From assembly GCA_030652345.1 (NCBI GenBank), contig JAUSAU010000042.1, forward strand, positions 1 through 5,366: a stretch of 5,366 nt of DNA. Reading direction: 5' to 3'. The DNA is from Coriobacteriia bacterium. Its GTDB lineage: Bacteria; Actinomycetota; Coriobacteriia; Anaerosomatales; PALSA-660. This document shows, one piece after another, positions 1 through 4,579 of the stretch; position 1 is the stretch's first letter; the number at the start of each line of letters is the position of its first letter. The notes beneath the pieces are model-generated. The model searched no databases, was not told the origin of the DNA, and saw only the letters and a list, made by a program, of their open reading frames with translations. The translations under genes were made by a program, and so were the position numbers.

Positions 1-75
1 CCCGAGAGCGAGAACGACGCAGACAAGCGCGGCCGGCAGCGACATCGCTTCCCGAGGTGCGCCGTCATCCCTCAT
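1..75 (-). CDS. Lipoprotein 1, second copy, 5' part only (cut by window edge)
   Basis: The first 25 codons (MRDDGAPREAM, then a hydrophobic signal segment) are identical at nucleotide level to the start of the complete lipoprotein gene at 5239-4580. The reading frame leaves the window before the lipobox cysteine is reached. It sits directly after attC A, just as the complete copy sits after attC J. It is therefore either a duplicated cassette or the same locus met again, if the sequence is circular or the ends overlap. Product as for the full copy: a secreted, lipid-anchored protein of unknown role. Confidence 0.75.
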   Translation of the reverse strand, partial: MRDDGAPREAMSLPAALVCVVLALG

Positions 76-90
76 GCAGTCATCCTGTAG

Positions 91-176
91 TCCTAACGTG
101 ATGCGCTTAAGCCGCGCGCCTCACACCTTACATGTCGCACCGACCAAGACGCGTCGGCTTGAAGCGCTGGTTCAAC
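91..176 (-). repeat. attC: attC site A (type 2, belongs to ORF-less cassette 1)
   Basis: Outer boxes are tcctaac (91-97) and gttcaac (170-176). On the plus strand GCGCTT pairs with AAGCGC and AAGCCG with CGGCTT. An extrahelical G lies between the two right-arm segments and an extrahelical T lies inside them, followed by a further GCG-rich stem. The 86 bp site has the same central loop sequence family as sites H and J, and all three follow ORF-less cassettes. Confidence 0.93.
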
Positions 177-400
177 GTGCCGCCGGCTCATCCGCGTTTC
201 TCGCCGGCCCGCCACCCCGATCCGGTGAGCTCTCCGACTGAAGCGCTCTCCGGACGACAGGCACTCCCCCACACGCTCACACCCGAGGGACCGATACCGT
301 GGTCCCGCTGTATGCCGCTCACCTGTGTGCCTGGCCATCGGAGCGCCGCGAGACGCTCTGTGGCCGGCGCCGCGAACCATGACTCGGCGGTCTAGGTGAA
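97..400 (-). mobile_element. ORF-less integron cassette, copy 1
   Basis: This is a complete 304-bp cassette (about 218 bp of body at 177-394 plus attC A) with no gene I can support. It is clearly homologous to the cassette at 4186-4487. The two bodies differ by substitutions and by indels of 2, 1 and 1 bases, so no reading frame is conserved from end to end. A long minus-strand frame runs through the body and into the attC with Arg-rich, low-complexity composition and no ribosome-binding site, and I read it as a shadow. The body holds a conserved inverted repeat at 287-306. It may encode a small RNA, carry a promoter or regulatory site, or be a decayed gene; the sequence does not decide. Confidence 0.7.
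287..306. other. Conserved inverted repeat in ORF-less cassette 1
   Basis: GGGACC and GGTCCC form a perfect 6-bp stem around an 8-base spacer (GATACCGT). The same 20 bases occur unchanged in the homologous cassette at 4373-4392, although the flanks have indels and substitutions. It is not followed by a T-run, so it is not a classical terminator. It could be an RNA hairpin or a dyad for a DNA-binding protein. Confidence 0.5.
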
Positions 401-491
401 CTGTATGCGCTTAACCCGCAAGGCGCGGTCGGCGCGATATGTATGAGATTACCTCACCTGCGCCGCAGTCGGGTTGAAGCGCTAGTTCGAC
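395..491 (-). repeat. attC: attC site B (type 1, belongs to pseudopilin-like cassette)
   Basis: Outer boxes are ggtgaac (395-401) and gttcgac (485-491). It has the type 1 core, AACCCG pairing with CGGGTT, with the extrahelical G and T and the AT-richer central segment shared with D, G and I. It differs by carrying tgtatgcgc instead of gtgttgcgc after the left outer box. Length is 97 bp. Confidence 0.93.
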
Positions 492-518
492 CCCCCGAGG
501 CGAGGCGCACTCAAGGAC

Positions 519-878
519 TCACCTGTAGTGGCCGTGCTTCGGGCATCCGGTGGTCCCATCGTGAAGAAGGTAGTACTCGCGCGGTCGGTCGGGGCACCGG
601 GGAATGGCGGCCAGTGTGGGGTTCTTGAGGCTCCACTCCATCATGGGACTGTGCTCGTCTACCGGTCCGTCCAGGTCCGACATCGAGTACTGCGGGCTCT
701 TCTCGACGTACAGACTCGCCGCCGACTCGACCAGCTGCTGCCTCTCGAAGCACTGGCTCCTCCCGCGGGCCTCCACAACTCGCTGGTACCACACCAGACT
801 GACCAAGGCGCTGACGACTAGAACGGCAGCCACAGCGACTGCCCAGATCACCCGCGTCTTGGTCGAGCCCAAGCGCAT
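519..878 (-). CDS. Membrane-anchored pseudopilin-like protein
   Basis: The 119-residue protein is not identified by name. It has a short positive N-terminus (MRLGSTKTR), one membrane segment at about residues 10-30, then an outward-facing domain. That domain carries C43 and QQ at 47-48 at the start of an amphipathic helix, a Tyr at 64, and a C-terminal PRCP (93-96) ... Y102-Y103 ... GCPKHG (111-116). This order (C..Q, helix, Y, then P-x-CP ... Y ... C-x-x-HG) resembles the C-terminal part of type II secretion and type IV pilin-like proteins; C95 and C112 could form a disulfide. The prepilin cleavage motif (G followed by FTLxE) is absent, so it is probably a stably anchored relative. I chose the ATG at 878 because GGGGG lies 6 bases upstream. 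An upstream frame to 938 begins with a non-ATG codon inside attC C and is not credible. It is a single-gene cassette closed by attC B. Confidence 0.82.
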   Translation of the reverse strand: MRLGSTKTRVIWAVAVAAVLVVSALVSLVWYQRVVEARGRSQCFERQQLVESAASLYVEKSPQYSMSDLDGPVDEHSPMMEWSLKNPTLAAIPRCPDRPREYYLLHDGTTGCPKHGHYR

Positions 879-911
879 ACCTGCCCCCGCACGCAGACCC
901 CAGAAGGGTGG

Positions 912-1008
912 GTTGAACGTGATGCGCTTAACCCGCAAGGCGCGGATCAGCCTTCCTTGACGAGACTACCTCACCGGCGCCGCAGTCGGGTTGAAGCGCT
1001 TGTTAGAC
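912..1008 (-). repeat. attC: attC site C (type 1b, belongs to R-x4-H protein cassette)
   Basis: Outer boxes are gttgaac (912-918) and gttagac (1002-1008). The stems and extrahelical bases are the same as in type 1, but the central segment starts gatcagcctt and matches only site E. The base pair next to the right outer box reads cgcttgtt, unlike cgctggtt or cgctagtt elsewhere. Length is 97 bp. Confidence 0.93.
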
Positions 1009-1024
1009 GAACCGTCCAGTCAGG

Positions 1025-1720
1025 TCACTCCAGTTGAGTCCCACGTAGCGTGCCGCGCGCTGAGGACCCCGCCTCGCGAATCTGCTGCCCGAGGAGCCGC
1101 TTCAACTCCGCCCCGGTCTTGGGCAACGACTCGACCTCGCGAGGTTCAAGAAGAGAATCGAGCCTGAGCAGGCAGGCCTCGCACAGAGCATCGTCCTCCT
1201 CCAATTTGGTCACGAAGGCGTCGAGCGCCAGAACAAGATCGTCTGCGAGGACGCAGATGTTGACGGAGAGGTTCACGCCGCCACTCTCCCCCACGCGGTT
1301 CGCAAGCCGCAGGTGCACATCCCTGTTGTGCGGCTCTGGCCCATTGTTGGACGTCCAGGTGACTGTGGCCCGCGCGCCGTCGATCGAGGTGAAGTACGTG
1401 ATCGGCTGGAAACTGTGCACCGTACCGTGCCGCCACATGTGAACAAGCAGCGGCGCGAAGGGCTCGTACGAATCCGGGAAGTAGCGCTTGAGGAACTCAG
1501 CTGCCTTACGGCTGCTCGCCCCGTTCTCCGTCTTGGAGCCGTCATCCTCGAAAGCTACGGCTCCGAGGAAGTCCACCATGCAGAAGACCTCACGCGGAAC
1601 CGACAGGCATCCGCCGAAGGGCACGAGAGCGTTCCGCTCAGCGTGGAAGCGAGCGACCTCCATGATGTCTGAGACGACCGCGTCTCGAACGCGCTTCTTG
1701 AGGAAGGAAATGTCCTTCAC
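1025..1720 (-). CDS. Uncharacterised protein with R-x4-H motif (possible HEPN-type RNase)
   Basis: This is a 231-residue soluble protein without signal peptide or membrane segment. Visible features are a charged N-terminal helix (VKDISFLKKRV), CLSVPREVF at about 38-46, DFLGAV at 49-54, then FLKRYFP and a helix leading into WRHGTVH (R97 to H102). From memory this layout (SVPR, DFLGA, then RHGTVH) recurs in a family of uncharacterised bacterial proteins, but I cannot name it. RHGTVH fits the R-x4-6-H signature of HEPN ribonucleases, with a polar residue after the Arg as is common there. HEPN membership is inference. The C-terminal third is Leu/Glu-rich with a Cys pair (C180, C183). The start is the GTG at 1720, preceded by GGAGG (1729-1725). 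The longer frame from 1762 starts with TTG inside attC D and is rejected. The gene is alone in its cassette and stops 16 bases before attC C. Confidence 0.87.
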   Translation of the reverse strand: MKDISFLKKRVRDAVVSDIMEVARFHAERNALVPFGGCLSVPREVFCMVDFLGAVAFEDDGSKTENGASSRKAAEFLKRYFPDSYEPFAPLLVHMWRHGTVHSFQPITYFTSIDGARATVTWTSNNGPEPHNRDVHLRLANRVGESGGVNLSVNICVLADDLVLALDAFVTKLEEDDALCEACLLRLDSLLEPREVESLPKTGAELKRLLGQQIREAGSSARGTLRGTQLE

Positions 1721-1735
1721 GACACCTCCGGGTGC

Positions 1736-1832
1736 GTCTAACGTGTTGCGCTTAACCCGCAAGGCGCGGTCGGCGCGATATGTATGAGATTACCTCACTG
1801 GCGCCGCAGTCGGGTTGAAGCGCTGGTTAGGT
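1736..1832 (-). repeat. attC: attC site D (type 1, belongs to HicBA cassette)
   Basis: Outer boxes are gtctaac (1736-1742) and gttaggt (1826-1832). On the plus strand GCGCTT (1748-1753) pairs with AAGCGC (1818-1823) and AACCCG (1754-1759) with CGGGTT (1811-1816). G1817 and T1810 are extrahelical. The 97-bp site is almost identical to G and I. Confidence 0.95.
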
Positions 1833-1849
1833 GCGACGAGCGCCAAGCC

Positions 1850-2062
1850 TCACAGGTCCTCGGGGCGCAGCCCGCTATGCTTGGCCAGACGCGCCAGCAT
1901 GCGGGGGCCGAGTTCGTCGCGGTCGTGGAAGGCGAATACCAGATCGGGCCAGCCGTCGCGCGAGAGCACCTTGTGCGAGCCGGTTTGACGCCGAACGGTC
2001 CAGCCGATGCGGAGCAGGGCGGCGAGGACCAGACGCGCCTTGGTGCTGGGCCACTCGCTCAC
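1850..2062 (-). CDS. hicA: HicA-type toxin (mRNA interferase)
   Basis: This is a 70-residue protein of the usual HicA (YcfA-like) length. The fold signature is clear: helix with LLRIGW (16-21), then RRQTGSHKVL, in which H30 is the catalytic histidine of the dsRBD-like HicA fold, then a strand and a C-terminal GLRPEDL-like ending. HicA enzymes cleave mRNA and other RNAs and stop growth until HicB neutralises them. The GTG start at 2062 overlaps the hicB stop by four bases (GTGA), so the two are translationally coupled. The gene ends 17 bases before attC D, so the whole module is one mobile cassette. Toxin-antitoxin cassettes are known to be frequent in large arrays and to stabilise them. Confidence 0.93.
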   Translation of the reverse strand: MSEWPSTKARLVLAALLRIGWTVRRQTGSHKVLSRDGWPDLVFAFHDRDELGPRMLARLAKHSGLRPEDL

Positions 2063-2271
2063 GCGGCGTTGAAGGAGATGCTGAGATAGTCGCTACCAGC
2101 CTCGTCGCGCTCGAGCCGATCCGCGACGACGCGCAGTGCGAGCGCCTGCACGTGAGCGACCGCCTCATCCTGCGTGGCACCGTACGCCATCACGCCGGGA
2201 AGCTCCACAACCTCGGCCAGCCAGCGGCCGTCAGTCTCGAGTTCGGTTTCAACATTGAAGTCGACGGACAC
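2059..2271 (-). CDS. hicB: HicB-type antitoxin (short form)
   Basis: This is a 70-residue protein with the HicB partial RNase H-like fold: an N-terminal strand, DGRWLAEVVELPGVMAYG (about 14-31), then the helix with T..EA..H.....R.V.D. It binds and blocks HicA, encoded immediately downstream. It lacks the C-terminal ribbon-helix-helix or HTH DNA-binding part that many full-size HicB proteins carry, so self-repression through HicB itself is doubtful. The start is the GTG at 2271, preceded by an exceptionally strong ribosome-binding site (2276-2285). About 80 bases separate the start from attC E. Most ordinary cassette genes here leave less leader, so it is long enough for a private promoter, as is usual for toxin-antitoxin cassettes. 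A TAGTAT at 2306-2301 is a possible -10, but I see no matching -35. Confidence 0.93.
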   Translation of the reverse strand: MSVDFNVETELETDGRWLAEVVELPGVMAYGATQDEAVAHVQALALRVVADRLERDEAGSDYLSISFNAA

Positions 2272-2275
2272 CTGC

Positions 2276-2285
2276 GATCACCTCC
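2276..2285 (-). promoter_or_regulatory. Ribosome-binding site of hicB, full anti-SD complement
   Basis: The minus strand reads GGAGGTGATC, the exact complement of the conserved core of the 16S rRNA 3' end. Spacing from GGAGG to the GTG start is 9 bases. It is stronger than any other site in the window and fits a need for antitoxin excess over toxin, which instead relies on coupled translation. Confidence 0.8.
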
Positions 2286-2353
2286 GGTTGCCTGACCCCG
2301 ATACTACCCCGATTGCGCGATTCGATGGTAGCCCGGCGGTCTTCCAGTGTCCC

Positions 2354-2451
2354 ACCTAACGTGTTGCGCTTAACCCGCAAGGCGCGGATCAGCCTTACCT
2401 TGTCGAGCCTACCTCACCGGCGCCGCAGTCGGGTTGAAGCGCTGGTTAGTG
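2354..2451 (-). repeat. attC: attC site E (type 1b, belongs to lipoprotein 2 cassette)
   Basis: Outer boxes are acctaac (2354-2360) and gttagtg (2445-2451). Its stems are type 1; the central segment (gatcagcctt ... tacctcacc) is shared with site C, with one extra base here. Length is 98 bp. Confidence 0.94.
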
Positions 2452-2460
2452 AGCGGCCGG

Positions 2461-2856
2461 CTACTCGACCAGGACCTCGCCGTTGCTCGCAAGAACCTTC
2501 ACGCTTGCGGGCAGGTCAGAGTAGTTGCGCAGGGCGGTGGCGACGCTGCGTACAGCAGCGCCATCGTTGAGCGTGAGAGAGGTCTTCACGACGAGCCGGT
2601 CATCGTCGACGAATGTGACCGACTTGATCCTCGAGTACCACGACACTGGAGGTTGACCGTAACCGCCGCCGAAGTTCTCCTTTAGGTAGCGCCGGAGGTT
2701 CTCGGCTCGGCCCTGCAGGTTGGCGACCTGGGCGGCCTTGGGCTTCGACTCCGACGGGGCTGGCGCGGTCGTCACTTCCGTGCAACCGATCAACCCGGCC
2801 CCAATGAGAGACATGACCACGAGGAGTGCCGCCGTCCTCAGCAGATAGCGCAGCAT
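2461..2856 (-). CDS. Small lipoprotein 2, unknown function
   Basis: This 131-residue protein has a textbook lipoprotein signal: positive n-region (MLRYLLR), hydrophobic core at 8-21 and lipobox LIGC with the lipidated Cys at 25. A short Pro/Ser/Lys linker (about 26-42) precedes a compact domain: a helix with RAENLRRYLKENF, a Gly-rich turn (GGGYG, 63-67), SWY at 72-74, and two strands with VTFVDDDRLVVKTSL. It ends with a helix and a strand (NGEVLVE). It would sit on the outer face of the cytoplasmic membrane or, in a diderm, on the outer membrane. I do not recognise the domain. The ATG start at 2856 is preceded by AAGGA, 8 bases upstream. It is a single-gene cassette with attC E 9 bases after the stop. 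Confidence 0.88.
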   Translation of the reverse strand: MLRYLLRTAALLVVMSLIGAGLIGCTEVTTAPAPSESKPKAAQVANLQGRAENLRRYLKENFGGGYGQPPVSWYSRIKSVTFVDDDRLVVKTSLTLNDGAAVRSVATALRNYSDLPASVKVLASNGEVLVE

Positions 2857-2875
2857 CCTCGAAGTCCTTCCGTCT

Positions 2876-2962
2876 CACTAACGTGTTGCGCTTAAGCCGC
2901 GCGGAACGAACCTAGCATAGAGCGAAGACCCTGAACGCGTCGGCTTGAAGCGCTAGTTGGAA
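2876..2962 (-). repeat. attC: attC site F (type 2 variant, belongs to 173-aa protein cassette)
   Basis: Outer boxes are cactaac (2876-2882) and gttggaa (2956-2962). GCGCTT (2888-2893) pairs with AAGCGC (2948-2953), AAGCCG (2894-2899) with CGGCTT (2941-2946), and CGCG (2900-2903) with CGCG (2936-2939). G2947 and T2940 are extrahelical. The stem is type 2 but the central loop is unlike that of A, H and J. Length is 87 bp. Confidence 0.94.
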
Positions 2963-2981
2963 AGCGCGACGTGCGCGACGT

Positions 2982-3503
2982 TCAGAACTGCCGACCGCTC
3001 GGAACGTGGACTGACTGCATCCCAAGCAGCAGCGGGTTGGTCATGAAGTGCAGGTACTGGAGCACGTCCGCTGGCGGGGGCCCGACTGCGTATGCGTCGA
3101 GCAGACTGAGCAGCCAGTGGGACCCCTCGCCGAAGACCCACCATGCCTGCGCCCAGTCCTCATCACGCAGCGCATCGCCATCGAGGCCAGAGATGGCCGA
3201 CAGAGGGGGGACCGGATGCGGGGCTTCGAAGTGGGCGGGGAGCATCGCGATCAGCGCCGCTGCGTCCAAGTGACTCGCTGGCTCAAGCCGCACATGGACG
3301 ATGTAGCCGTCCCCGTCCTGGGGCGGCGACAGCTGCTGCCGCGTATGCAGGAGGAAGGAGAACCAACGAACGCTGCCTGACGCGCGCAGATCCCTCAGAT
3401 ACGGTGCGACGTCACGGCGGAGCTGGTCGTAGTACGCGAGGGGTTCCAGCGAAGCGACTGCGACGTACGTCTCGACGATTCGCGACAGATCAGGAACGTC
3501 CAC
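2982..3503 (-). CDS. Unrecognised 173-residue soluble protein
   Basis: There is no signal peptide or membrane segment. The N-terminal half is helical (ETYVAVASL, YYDQLRRDVAPYLRDL), followed by RWFSFLLH (45-52), a DGDGY turn (63-67) and a strand with HVRLE (70-74). The second half has FEAPHP, an SAISGLDGD turn (101-109), a Trp-rich helix (W117, W121, W122, W130) and a Pro-rich loop GPPPAD (141-146). It is acidic overall. I cannot assign a family. The start is the GTG at 3503. Only a weak G-rich ribosome-binding stretch precedes it, so the start is less certain than the frame. It is a single-gene cassette ending 19 bases before attC F. Confidence 0.82.
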   Translation of the reverse strand: MDVPDLSRIVETYVAVASLEPLAYYDQLRRDVAPYLRDLRASGSVRWFSFLLHTRQQLSPPQDGDGYIVHVRLEPASHLDAAALIAMLPAHFEAPHPVPPLSAISGLDGDALRDEDWAQAWWVFGEGSHWLLSLLDAYAVGPPPADVLQYLHFMTNPLLLGMQSVHVPSGRQF

Positions 3504-3525
3504 ACCCGCTCGCCCCCCAGCGTCT

Positions 3526-3622
3526 TTCCAACGTGTTGCGCTTAACCCGCAAGGCGCGGTCGGCGCGATATGTATGAGATTACCTCACCGGCGCCGCAGT
3601 CGGGTTGAAGCGCTAGTTGGAC
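3526..3622 (-). repeat. attC: attC site G (type 1, belongs to membrane protein cassette)
   Basis: Outer boxes are ttccaac (3526-3532) and gttggac (3616-3622). Its core, extrahelical bases and central segment are nearly identical to D and I. The variant cgctagtt beside the outer box supplies the TAG stop of the upstream membrane protein gene. Length is 97 bp. Confidence 0.95.
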
Positions 3623-4131
3623 TGGCCAGCCGGCGCGGCAACTCCGCCGAGGATCTCGAGCAGCCTGGCAGAATCCCCACGTTCCCGGTAACGCAGCACG
3701 TAACGTGCGTTCCTCCCGGGCGACAGCGTGGGCGCGACGAAGACGACCGCAACATCGGATAGAGCGACAAGGAAGCCCAGCGGGTCAGACATGAGCAGCA
3801 GATGAGACAACCGAAACGGGCTGGAAAGCCGTAGCCCCGCTATGTCGCCCGCACGGAACTCGATTGTGCGGGCAGTTGCTGCGAGGCGCAAACCGAGCTG
3901 GCTCAGCGCGTACCCGACCACAGAGGCGAGCACGAGCGTCACCCCATCCCAGAACCGAGCTGAGGACATCGATGCGAGTCCCACCAACAGGAGTAGTGCC
4001 CACACCGCAAGCGAGATGAGTGGCAGGAGCGGATCTACGTGGCGGCCACGCAGCCGAACGCAATCCGGAGTGCGAGTCACCTCGACCACCCCGACGAATC
4101 CGGCGCCGGTCAACTGCGCCGTCACGCACAT
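3613..4131 (-). CDS. Two-TM membrane protein with C-terminal beta-rich domain
   Basis: The 172-residue protein has two membrane helices at about 34-55 (DPLLPLISLAVWALLLL...) and 61-81, with only a few residues between them, so both ends face the same side. The tail (about 90-172) looks strand-rich and mostly soluble, with FRAGDIAGLRLSSPFR and ARYVLRYRERGDSARLLEIL. The arrangement of a hydrophobic hairpin followed by a strand-rich domain ending in a helix recalls small bacterial PH-like membrane proteins, but no motif proves this. The start is uncertain. I use the ATG at 4131, with a GGGA 8 bases upstream; a GTG at 4146 preceded by GGGG is an alternative. The TTG at 4185 lies in the attC H box and is unlikely. 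The stop codon TAG lies inside attC G, so the last two sense codons and the stop come from the recombination site. Confidence 0.82.
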   Translation of the reverse strand: MCVTAQLTGAGFVGVVEVTRTPDCVRLRGRHVDPLLPLISLAVWALLLLVGLASMSSARFWDGVTLVLASVVGYALSQLGLRLAATARTIEFRAGDIAGLRLSSPFRLSHLLLMSDPLGFLVALSDVAVVFVAPTLSPGRNARYVLRYRERGDSARLLEILGGVAAPAGQSN

Positions 4132-4179
4132 GGGCTGATCCCGCACGTCGACCCCGCAATCGCATCGCCAATCGGCTCT

Positions 4180-4265
4180 GTCCAACGTGATGCGCTTAAG
4201 CCGCGCGCCTCACACCTTACATGTCACGCCGACCACGACGCGTCGGCTTGAAGCGCTGGTTCAAC
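4180..4265 (-). repeat. attC: attC site H (type 2, belongs to ORF-less cassette 2)
   Basis: Outer boxes are gtccaac (4180-4186) and gttcaac (4259-4265). The stem and central loop are the same family as A and J, with small differences (tgtcacgcc for tgtcgcacc, and ccacgacg for ccaagacg). Length is 86 bp. Confidence 0.93.
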
Positions 4266-4487
4266 GTGCCGCCGACTCATCCGCGTTTCTCGCCGGCTCG
4301 CAACCCCGGTCCGGTGAGCTCTCAGATGAGCGCTCTCCGGACGACAGGCACTCCCCCAAACACGGCACCCGAGGGACCGATACCGTGGTCCCGACTGTAT
4401 GCCGATCCCCCACCTGCCTGGCCATCGGAGAGCCGCGATGCGCTCTGTGGCCGGCGCCGATAACCGAGACTCGGCGGTCTAGGTGAA
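4186..4487 (-). mobile_element. ORF-less integron cassette, copy 2
   Basis: This complete 302-bp cassette (body 4266-4481 plus attC H) is homologous to the one at 97-400 and, through its attC and last 27 bases, to the partial cassette at the right edge. A 54-codon minus frame (4425-4261) exists, but it has no ribosome-binding site and its frame is not kept in copy 1. Both outer boxes at its ends match those of copy 1. Three members of one gene-free cassette family in about 5 kb suggest that the DNA or an RNA from it, not a protein, is what is kept; alternatively it simply amplifies as a mobile unit. Confidence 0.7.
4373..4392. other. Conserved inverted repeat in ORF-less cassette 2
   Basis: These 20 bases are the same as at 287-306: GGGACC, an 8-base spacer and GGTCCC. 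It lies near the middle of the cassette body. Its perfect preservation between diverged copies is the best sign of function in these cassettes. Confidence 0.5.
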
Positions 4488-4578
4488 CGTGTTGCGCTTA
4501 ACCCGCAAGGCGCGGTCGGCGCGATATGTATGAGATTACCTCACCTGCGCCGCAGTCGGGTTGAAGCGCTGGTTAGGA
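4482..4578 (-). repeat. attC: attC site I (type 1, belongs to lipoprotein 1 cassette)
   Basis: Outer boxes are ggtgaac (4482-4488) and gttagga (4572-4578). It has the type 1 core with extrahelical G and T, and the central segment is the same as in B, D and G. Length is 97 bp. It begins one base after the lipoprotein 1 stop codon. Confidence 0.95.
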
Positions 4579-4579
4579 C

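Noticed and set aside
93..380. Minus-strand open frame of 95 codons through ORF-less cassette 1
   Set aside because: It runs into and through attC A, is Arg-rich with no ribosome-binding site, and its frame is broken by indels in the homologous cassette.
132..395. Plus-strand frames in both ORF-less cassettes sharing VGLKRWFNVPP and EGPIPWSR
   Set aside because: They begin inside the attC and run against the cassette orientation. The similarity follows from nucleotide homology, and the frame is broken by an indel between the shared parts.
1721..1762. N-terminal extensions MRVKR(N/I)T of the 231-aa and 119-aa proteins
   Set aside because: They start with TTG codons inside attC stems. Internal GTG or ATG starts with good ribosome-binding sites fit better. 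The shared residues are just translated attC.
1784..2089. Plus-strand frames beginning MRLPH(L/W/R)RRSRVEALV at several places
   Set aside because: They are repeated because they are translated attC sequence (type 1 right arm). They lie antisense to hicBA and other genes.
2982..3503. Possible relation of the 173-aa protein to lantibiotic dehydratase C-terminal (SpaB_C-like) proteins because of RWFSF ... HVRLE
   Set aside because: The resemblance is a few residues only, and no RiPP genes or precursor are near, so no function was assigned.
4261..4425. 54-codon minus-strand frame in ORF-less cassette 2 ending in the attC box
   Set aside because: It has a tidy position at the cassette end but no ribosome-binding site. 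The frame shifts three times relative to copy 1, keeping only short stretches in common.
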